From positions 1-64,000 of the forward strand of contig CACOYM010000013.1 of assembly GCA_902631395.1 (NCBI GenBank): a DNA stretch of 64,000 bases, in the 5' to 3' direction. Within the stretch, counting starts at the first letter, position 1. Each line of letters starts with the position of its first letter. Below are positions 58,430 through 64,000 of the stretch, in pieces. The position numbers were made by a program, and so were the translations under genes. Source of the DNA: Halieaceae bacterium (GTDB lineage Bacteria > Pseudomonadota > Gammaproteobacteria > Pseudomonadales > Halieaceae). The notes under the pieces are model-generated. The model did not search any database, was not told the origin of the DNA, and saw only the letters and a program-made list of their open reading frames with translations.

Positions 58430-59002
58430 ATGAAAACGCGTTTCGCATTGGCTTTTACCGCGGCAATACTGGCGTCCCCGCTGACGCTTGCAGATTGGCG
58501 AGTTGGGCCCGACTCTCGGATCCAGTTTGTGTCGATCAAGAACAACACGATTGGCGAGGTCAGTCACTTCGAGACCCTTGCCGGCACCGTTACTGATGCG
58601 GGTGAGGTTGAGGTGCGGGTGGCGCTGGATTCGGTGGAGACAAACATCGGTATCCGAAATGAGCGGATGAAGAAGATGCTGTTCGAGGTCGGTTTCTACC
58701 CTGAAGCCGTGATTGCTGCGCAACTGGATGCTGAAGCTGTCGCCGCACTGTCTGATGGCGGGATCACTAGTGTGGCGCTTCAAATCGATTTACATGGCCA
58801 GACCGTGACCAAAGACGCGCAATTAATCGTCGCGGTCACGGACCGTGGTTTGAGCGCGACGACTACGAAGCCAATACTGCTTACGGCGGCGGAATTTGGA
58901 TTGGAGGCTGGTGTGGTCGCGCTTCAACAGATCGCCGGCCTCAAAGCTATCAGCCAGGTGATTCCCGTTACGGTCTCGTTGCAACTGATCTCCGAGGACT
59001 AA
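58430..59002 (+). CDS. YceI-family exported protein
   Basis: 190-aa periplasmic lipocalin-like protein; YceI barrels bind long isoprenoid chains in known structures, and the physiological role is unclear. Signal peptide MKTRFALAFTAAILASPLTLA, then the YceI core (DSRIQFVSIKNNTIGEVSHF, VALDSVETNIGIRNERMKKM). A textbook ribosome-binding site AAAGGAGG lies 7 nt before the ATG at 58430, which decides the start over an open frame from 58391. Ends 6 bp before the convergent multiheme gene. Confidence 0.9.
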   Translation: MKTRFALAFTAAILASPLTLADWRVGPDSRIQFVSIKNNTIGEVSHFETLAGTVTDAGEVEVRVALDSVETNIGIRNERMKKMLFEVGFYPEAVIAAQLDAEAVAALSDGGITSVALQIDLHGQTVTKDAQLIVAVTDRGLSATTTKPILLTAAEFGLEAGVVALQQIAGLKAISQVIPVTVSLQLISED

Positions 59003-59008
59003 TCCTGT

Positions 59009-61318
59009 TTACTGCAGCCCAGCGGCTTGGGCTGTATGGCGTAACGCGTCGCGATAGCGACTAGCCGCCTGCACTTCCCCGGCTTGCTGGCTGTACTGCA
59101 TGAGGGCAGCAAGCACATTAAGTTGACCTGGCGCAGCATGGTTTACGGCTTTGAGTGTCGCGATTGCCTGGGCGGGCAATCCATGGTCATGCTGTGCCAC
59201 TGCGTAAACGTAGTGGTAGTAGCCTGGCGGTTCTTCGAGTGAAGCTGCTTCTTCCAGGGCTATAAGGGCCGCTCCGCTATTGCCTTCTCGCACTTCTAGC
59301 AACGCAAGACTAAACCAAAGTGATGCGTCCTCTTCACTCAGCTGTATCCCGCTTTCCAACGTTGCGCGCGCAGCGATCTCTTTGCCCTGAGCGCGGTAGA
59401 GGTCTGCGAGATTCACTCGGCTGGCACTTGCTTGAGGGTTTTTCTCAAGGGCCGAGATGAGAAGAGCTTCGGCGTCCGCGGTTTCGCCGCGCGCTTGCTG
59501 GAAGCCACTCAATTGAGTCAGTACTGACGGCATGTCTAGATGTTGGGACTGCACATAAATGTATTCGGCGAAGAGAGCGTCCAGAGGGTCAGCAGCTTGC
59601 GGTTGTCCATCTTTGGAGGCTCGTTGTCCGGAGGGGCCTGCCGTTGCAGACTCTGTCGGGCCGGCCGTTGTCGGCACCAAACCCGCTAACTGTTCTGCTG
59701 CCATCATTCTCACTGCAAGTACCGGATCTTGGCTCAGTGGCATCAAGCGTTCGAGCTGTTGCTCTGGTGGAAGTTGCCTCGTTGCCTCTGCTGCAGCCAA
59801 ACGGATTAGGGGGTCGTCACTTTCCAACCACAAGGGGAGCGAGGGCATGAGCCTCTCGGGCAGCAACCGGCCTAGTTGTGTGATCGCGGAGGCGCGCAGT
59901 ATAGCGGTGTTTTTTTTGTTGTTGCCCGTTTCCAGCAACACCGGTGCGGCGCGCACATCACCTCTGTCTGCGGCGTGGAACGCACGCGCAGGGTGGCTCC
60001 TGCGGTCTGCGAACTGCACACCCCAATCCATCAGGGCTGAATAGGCCCAGTCCGCAGTTTGGTCGGTGTGGCATTGGTTGCAGGCATTTGGTGCGCCTGT
60101 GCTTATCGAGATGTCCGGCCGCGGGATGCGCATGCTGTGATCGCGCCGAGAATCGACTCCCATGTATATCTGGCTCGGCATGTGGCACTCAACGCAAGCA
60201 GCACCGGCCGATTCAATCTGGTGTCGGTGATGTGTGCGGTTGTCGTAGGTGCTGGCCAGATGACATTGTGTACACACGCCGTTTCCCTGCACAACTAACT
60301 GGTTGCTGTGTGGGTTATGACAGTTGCTGCAGACCACGCCGGCTTGATGCATCTTGCTCTGGATGAATGAGCCGTGCACATAGACCTCGTTGCGGATCTG
60401 CCCATCAGGCCAGTAGAGCGGCTCTTCAATAATCGCCAAGCGATGGGTATCCAATAGCGGCTTGCCCGGATGGTATTCGCCCAGAGTGCCTCGCCGGGCG
60501 TGACACCGCGCGCAGCTATCAATCTGATGACTCGAACTGGGAGGTTTAGCGCGCTGTGCTATATCGGCGCCCTCACTCCACTGCCATTCGCCTCTTGCCT
60601 TCAGGCTCATTGCGAATCCGGTCTGAGCGGGAGACAGGCCTCCAGCGTAGGCGAGCGCAACGTGCTTACTACCAGGGCCGTGACAAGCCTCACAGCCCAC
60701 ATCGATTTGCTCGTAGTGGGTATCAAATCGGTCGTTCACCGCGTCGTAGCGTTTCTCAACGTCGGTGCTATGGCATTCCGCACAACTAGTATTCCAGTTA
60801 AAGAGGACGCCCGTCCAATGCAAAGGGTCACCGGCCGCGATGCGCTCGTCCGGGTAGAGGTGATACCAGCGCTGCCCACCTTCGCTTTCAGATCGGGTAT
60901 CCCAAGCGATGGACAGCGCCTGCAAGCGACCTTTACCGAGCGGCAGCAAATACTGCTGAAGGGGCTCAACTCCGAATACATACTCGACGGGAAATGTTTC
61001 TAGCTCGCCGGCGGCGTTGTCGGCCTCGATGAAAAAGGCGTCCCCTTTTCGGCTGAACGTCGTGGTCACACCAAAATAATCAAAGGTCGCATTATTGAAG
61101 TCTCCCAGAACCGTCGCGGGCGTGGCTTCTTGCATGGCCAGGTCATGATGCGACTCTGTCCAGTCGGTATTAGCTTGCGCATGACAGCCAGTACAGGCGG
61201 CATTGCCTAGATATGCGGTGCTGTCAGCCCATAAGCTGCTATGTGTGGCCAGCACCAAGACCAAGGTTACAAAAAATCTGCTAAGGCGATGGCAGCAGAT
61301 GATATCCACGGACACCAA
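59009..61318 (-). CDS. Octaheme c-type cytochrome with HEAT-like and TPR-like C-terminal regions
   Basis: 769-aa exported protein. After a signal peptide (FFVTLVLVLATHSSLWA) come eight CxxCH heme motifs at about residues 42, 179, 209, 269, 330, 349, 375 and 413, with many extra His as distal ligands (SHHDLAM, THHRHQ, RRDHSMRIP), a layout like cytochrome c554 and related octaheme proteins. Residues about 460-545 form HEAT-like helices (ASAITQLGRLL, LIRLAAAEATRQL) and about 590-760 TPR-like helix pairs (LADLYRAQGKEIAARATLES). The start is TTG at 61318 or GTG at 61315 (GAGGGGG upstream). An electron-transfer or reductase role is inferred; its partner is the gene 10 bp upstream. Confidence 0.82.
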   Translation of the reverse strand: MVSVDIICCHRLSRFFVTLVLVLATHSSLWADSTAYLGNAACTGCHAQANTDWTESHHDLAMQEATPATVLGDFNNATFDYFGVTTTFSRKGDAFFIEADNAAGELETFPVEYVFGVEPLQQYLLPLGKGRLQALSIAWDTRSESEGGQRWYHLYPDERIAAGDPLHWTGVLFNWNTSCAECHSTDVEKRYDAVNDRFDTHYEQIDVGCEACHGPGSKHVALAYAGGLSPAQTGFAMSLKARGEWQWSEGADIAQRAKPPSSSHQIDSCARCHARRGTLGEYHPGKPLLDTHRLAIIEEPLYWPDGQIRNEVYVHGSFIQSKMHQAGVVCSNCHNPHSNQLVVQGNGVCTQCHLASTYDNRTHHRHQIESAGAACVECHMPSQIYMGVDSRRDHSMRIPRPDISISTGAPNACNQCHTDQTADWAYSALMDWGVQFADRRSHPARAFHAADRGDVRAAPVLLETGNNKKNTAILRASAITQLGRLLPERLMPSLPLWLESDDPLIRLAAAEATRQLPPEQQLERLMPLSQDPVLAVRMMAAEQLAGLVPTTAGPTESATAGPSGQRASKDGQPQAADPLDALFAEYIYVQSQHLDMPSVLTQLSGFQQARGETADAEALLISALEKNPQASASRVNLADLYRAQGKEIAARATLESGIQLSEEDASLWFSLALLEVREGNSGAALIALEEAASLEEPPGYYHYVYAVAQHDHGLPAQAIATLKAVNHAAPGQLNVLAALMQYSQQAGEVQAASRYRDALRHTAQAAGLQ

Positions 61319-61328
61319 TTAAGCCCCC

Positions 61329-62171
61329 TCAGGGCAAGCCCAACGGAATCGATGCGGAGTAAGGGCTGGTGACGTCTCCCAAATAATCGATGTTGAGATG
61401 AAGATTGATTTTGGGCCAGTGGTTTACGTGGGTCGCAGAGGTCAGATCCATTAGTGCATAAAAGTCTGCAAGCACTGACTCAGACATACTGAGCGTTATG
61501 GTGTATTGCAAATTGTAATCAATAGAGTTGCCAGAAGATAAATCAGCGCCTTTCGCTTGATTTAGAGTCCTATAGCTCTGATTGAAGTGATGATGTAACC
61601 GGAGGTAATCGAATATCAGATCGCCTGAATAAGCGTGCTTGCTCGGCCAGACAACGCCCGTTAAAAAATCAGCGTTGTGCTGCGCACCGATGTCCGGAGC
61701 GCGCCTTAAAAAGGCACCGGCCCTGATTCGTTCTGGGCTCTCCCCGCCCGAACTCGCCATAAACTTGACGTTATAACGTGCGTTCTTGCTGAGGTTTTGT
61801 TCTGGCGTTTCAGGTGATCCACCCGGAAAATAAATCTCAGTCCAATACCAATAACTCTCATCGTCATAAATGGTGCCTGCCCAGTTGCCCGCCATAATCG
61901 GCAAAGTGAGATAAAAATCTGACTCAAAACGCCAAATAGGGTAGTAGCGGTCAGGATGCTGGTATGGGGCCAGTGCTTTGGAATCCTGTCCCAGCGCCTC
62001 AAGTTTTGCTCTGAGCGCCAAAAAGTTATCTTTTACTCCGCTCGCCCACGCTGGCTCCCCATCCTTGAAAGCTGTCAGCGTATGGGTCCACCCAATCAAG
62101 TGCCAGAGCGTAGTCACCGCAAGAATGGCGTGAAGTGAGAGCGGTCTGCTTCGGATGCGGCTCGTTTTCAA
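61329..62171 (-). CDS. Unrecognised exported protein encoded with the octaheme cytochrome
   Basis: 280-aa protein I cannot assign. The N-terminus (MKTSRIRSRPLSLHAILAV, TTLWHLIGWTHTLTAF) looks like a signal peptide or anchor. The rest is rich in Tyr, Trp and Asp with beta-type alternation (DRYYPIWRFESDFYLTLPIM, DDESYWYWTEIYFPGG) and includes HHHFNQSYRTLN. It has no cysteine-based heme motif. Its stop overlaps the ribosome-binding site of the cytochrome gene 10 bp downstream, so the two are very likely co-transcribed and may act together outside the inner membrane. Confidence 0.6.
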   Translation of the reverse strand: MKTSRIRSRPLSLHAILAVTTLWHLIGWTHTLTAFKDGEPAWASGVKDNFLALRAKLEALGQDSKALAPYQHPDRYYPIWRFESDFYLTLPIMAGNWAGTIYDDESYWYWTEIYFPGGSPETPEQNLSKNARYNVKFMASSGGESPERIRAGAFLRRAPDIGAQHNADFLTGVVWPSKHAYSGDLIFDYLRLHHHFNQSYRTLNQAKGADLSSGNSIDYNLQYTITLSMSESVLADFYALMDLTSATHVNHWPKINLHLNIDYLGDVTSPYSASIPLGLP

Positions 62172-62361
62172 GTTAGTGCGAATGGCAGTCTTGTATGTGT
62201 CTCACCACTATATCACTGGTATCCGCTGGTACGACGATTGGCGGTCGGTTGTTTTGGTTAGCCACCTACATAATAAGCAGGCGCGGATCGGCTTTGTGGA
62301 ATGTCGCCATTCGCCACTCGCCATTCGCCTGTTGGGTCGGCTAAGCTCGCGGGATTATTAG

Positions 62362-63084
62362 ATGAACAGATATTTGAAGCCTATGCATATTGGTATCTTG
62401 CGCACTGACTCCGTTAGGCCCGAGTGGGTACCCACCTACGGCGAATACCCAGACATGTTTGAACGCCTACTTTTAGCTGAGGACAACGACCTGAGGTTTA
62501 CCACCTGGAACGTAGAAGCCGGTGAGCTGCCCGGCAGTGTTGGGGCGGCAGATGGCTTCTTGATAACGGGCAGTAAGAGCAGCGTTTACGACGACAAGGA
62601 CTGGATTCGCGCTCTGGAAAGTTTTGTGCGTGAGTGCCATGCCGCACGGCGCAAGATAATTGGGATCTGTTTCGGACACCAGCTTGTGGCGCAGGCGCTC
62701 GGCGGCTCGGTGGGCAAGTCGGACAAGGGCTGGGGCGTAGGTGTGAATTGCTACAATGTTGACCTAACGACTTTTGATCTAGCCGATGGGGATCAATTTT
62801 GCCTGCTTGCCTCACATCAAGATCAGGTGATGGTTATGCCGCCCGGGGCCCAGCTGATCGCCACCAATGACCACTGTGAGGTGGCAGGCATGACTCTGGG
62901 AAATCATATTCTGACATTCCAGGGCCATCCCGAATTTACTCCGGAGTATTCGCGGGAGATTATGAGCCTTCGCTACGACATGATCGGTGCTGATCGAGTG
63001 GCCGCGGGCATGGCGAGCTTTGAGTCGCACCAGCACGAGGGATATCGCGTCGCGCGCTGGATGTTGGCCTTTCTTAAACGTTAG
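62362..63084 (+). CDS. Class I glutamine amidotransferase-like protein
   Basis: 240-aa GATase-1 domain protein with an intact triad: Cys103 in GICFGHQL, His189 and Glu191 in FQGHPEFT. The first part (HIGILRTDSVRPEW, GEYPDMFERLL) and DGFLITGSKSSVYDDKDWI are those of stand-alone GuaA-like amidotransferases of unknown acceptor, not of GMP synthase itself. No synthetase partner is adjacent. Convergent with the glyoxalase gene at 3 bp. Confidence 0.88.
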   Translation: MNRYLKPMHIGILRTDSVRPEWVPTYGEYPDMFERLLLAEDNDLRFTTWNVEAGELPGSVGAADGFLITGSKSSVYDDKDWIRALESFVRECHAARRKIIGICFGHQLVAQALGGSVGKSDKGWGVGVNCYNVDLTTFDLADGDQFCLLASHQDQVMVMPPGAQLIATNDHCEVAGMTLGNHILTFQGHPEFTPEYSREIMSLRYDMIGADRVAAGMASFESHQHEGYRVARWMLAFLKR

Positions 63085-63087
63085 GCG

Positions 63088-63528
63088 TTACCACTCGCCG
63101 ATGTTGTCCATCGACTGCCACGGCTCTTGAATCGGTAAAGCGTCACCGGACTGCAATAACTCAACCGAGATCCCGTCGGGCGAGCGAACAAATGCCATTC
63201 GCCCGTCACGGGGTGGACGGTTCAGGGTGACGCCTTTATCAAGGAGTTGCTGGCAGGTCGCGTAAATATCGTCTACCTGATACGCCAGATGCCCAAAATT
63301 GCGCCCACTATCGTAGGTTTCGGGATCCCAATTGTAGGTGATCTCCACCGACGGTGCCTGATACGCCTTGTCAGCCTCCATATCATCGGGCGCGCTAAGA
63401 AAGACCAGCGTGAAGCGGCCGGAATCGCTGTCATGCCGATAGGCCTCAACCAACCCCAGCTTGTCGACAAAGAAGTCGAGTGTGTCATCCAGATTTGCGG
63501 CGCGGATCATTGTGTGGAGGTATCGCAT
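63088..63528 (-). CDS. gloA: Lactoylglutathione lyase-like VOC protein
   Basis: Glyoxalase I-type enzyme that detoxifies methylglyoxal-glutathione adducts. From the ATG at 63528 it is 146 aa with MRYLHTMIRAANLDDTLDFF, YRHDSDSGRFTLVFLSAP, VEITYNWDPETYDSGRNFGH and VRSPDGISVELLQ; His and Glu metal ligands (LHTMI, VEITYN, FGHLA, VELLQ) are in place. GGGAG just before this ATG decides the start over an open frame from 63624. Other VOC activities cannot be excluded. Confidence 0.85.
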   Translation of the reverse strand: MRYLHTMIRAANLDDTLDFFVDKLGLVEAYRHDSDSGRFTLVFLSAPDDMEADKAYQAPSVEITYNWDPETYDSGRNFGHLAYQVDDIYATCQQLLDKGVTLNRPPRDGRMAFVRSPDGISVELLQSGDALPIQEPWQSMDNIGEW

Positions 63529-63638
63529 GGGGCTCTCCCAATTCCGAAATGAAGATTTTAGGTCAAGTTCCACCTGCTGGCGAAGACTGCGATACACTTC
63601 ATAGCCCCCCATATTTAAACCCATTGGATAATTGCTCT

Positions 63639-64000
63639 ATGTGGTTCCGCGCGCTTCGGACTTACCGTTTACCTAGCCGGCTTGGTATCGATGCCGAGGA
63701 GCTGGAGCGTCGCCTGCAGACGCGTATTTTTTCTGCCTGCACGCCCGCGCAGGCGAGCAGCTTGGGGTGGGTACCGGCGCTGGATGACTCAGCTTCGGCG
63801 CTTGTGCATGCAGCCGGCCCTTATTGGGTGGTTCGCCTAAAACGAGAGGAGAAGCTCCTGCCCGCGACGGTGGTGCGTGAGCAAGCCAACGGCCGATGCG
63901 CACAAATTGCCAAGGCTCAAGGCCGCAAGGTCAGCCGCCGTGAGCGGCTGGCGGTGACCGATGAGGTGACGCAAGATCTGTTGCCACGCGCTTTTTCCCG
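63639..64000 (+). CDS. rdgC: Recombination-associated protein RdgC, N-terminal part (runs off the window)
   Basis: RdgC forms a DNA-encircling dimer ring that limits RecA activity. The 120 visible codons from the ATG at 63639 read MWFRALRTYRLPSRLGIDAE, LGWVPALDDSASALVHAAG, RLKREEKLLPATVVREQ and DEVTQDLLPRAFS, matching the start of E. coli RdgC closely. The rest of the roughly 300-aa protein is beyond the window. Confidence 0.93.
   Translation, partial: MWFRALRTYRLPSRLGIDAEELERRLQTRIFSACTPAQASSLGWVPALDDSASALVHAAGPYWVVRLKREEKLLPATVVREQANGRCAQIAKAQGRKVSRRERLAVTDEVTQDLLPRAFS

Noticed and set aside
58191-58448. Minus-strand frame upstream of the YceI gene ending in ...DWPKIVGLRREI
   Set aside because: The tail looks protein-like, but the frame has no family match that I know, no ribosome-binding site, and overlaps the YceI start region. 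Kept only as a possibility.
59015-59034. CAGCCCA/TGGGCTG hairpin as a terminator for the YceI gene
   Set aside because: The 7-bp stem is real but no T-tract follows on either strand and it lies in the coding end of the octaheme gene.

Overview
The window is the replication-origin neighbourhood and adjoining core genome of a marine-type gammaproteobacterium. The gene order yidC-yidD-rnpA-rpmH / oriC / dnaA-dnaN-recF-gyrB, the later runs rsmB-fmt-def, tsaC-hemF-aroE, the cox cluster, polA-engB-cytochromes-dsbA, and the yqiB-cpdA-parE remnant all follow the layout known from Pseudomonas and relatives. The protein sequences look most like the OM60/NOR5 (Halieaceae) type of aerobic marine gammaproteobacteria; that placement is an inference from memory, not a search. 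Coding density is high and several convergent pairs are separated by 0-6 bp. No tRNA, rRNA, insertion sequence, prophage or CRISPR array was seen.

Region by region. 1-1726 (minus): end of the membrane-insertase/ribosome block (yidC partial, yidD, rnpA, rpmH). 1727-2350: oriC-like spacer with DnaA boxes and an AT-rich stretch. 2351-8546: dnaA (TTG start), dnaN, recF carrying two perfect 16-bp ParB (parS) sites inside its coding sequence, and gyrB. 8.7-13.1 kb (minus): rmuC, glyS, glyQ. 13.9-20.5 kb: djlA, then trkH-trkA-rsmB-fmt-def on the minus strand. 21-23.5 kb: tsaC-hemF-aroE, facing a gamma-carbonic-anhydrase-like gene. 24.1-31.2 kb: yheV and an aa3-type cytochrome oxidase cluster (coxB, coxA, ctaG, coxC, DUF2909, SURF1, two Sco-like proteins) that lacks the heme A genes ctaA and ctaB. 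31.2-36.5 kb: polA, engB, cytochromes c5 and c4, dsbA. 36.5-44.8 kb: amino-acid biosynthesis (an Lrp-type regulator, leuA, ilvD, argA, ilvE).

45-54.7 kb is the most accessory-looking part: an alpha/beta hydrolase coupled to rfbD-rfbB, the convergent rfbA-rfbC pair (together a complete dTDP-L-rhamnose pathway), then a cassette of a GT4 glycosyltransferase, a SAM methyltransferase and an alpha/alpha-barrel 'prenyltransferase-like' protein, faced by a second methyltransferase that overlaps the end of tolC. The four cassette proteins resemble a set I recall from Actinobacteria, and their joint function is unknown. This is the best candidate here for an undescribed system.

54.8-58.1 kb: yqiB, a cpdA pseudogene broken by three in-frame stop codons with two destroyed metal motifs, and parE; the usual neighbours nudF, yqiA and parC are not here. 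58.4-64 kb: a YceI-family protein, an eight-heme cytochrome fused to HEAT-like and TPR-like regions with an unrecognised exported partner, a class I glutamine amidotransferase, a glyoxalase I-like protein and the start of rdgC. Start codons were re-chosen by homology, ribosome-binding sites or overlaps wherever the longest open frame looked too long.
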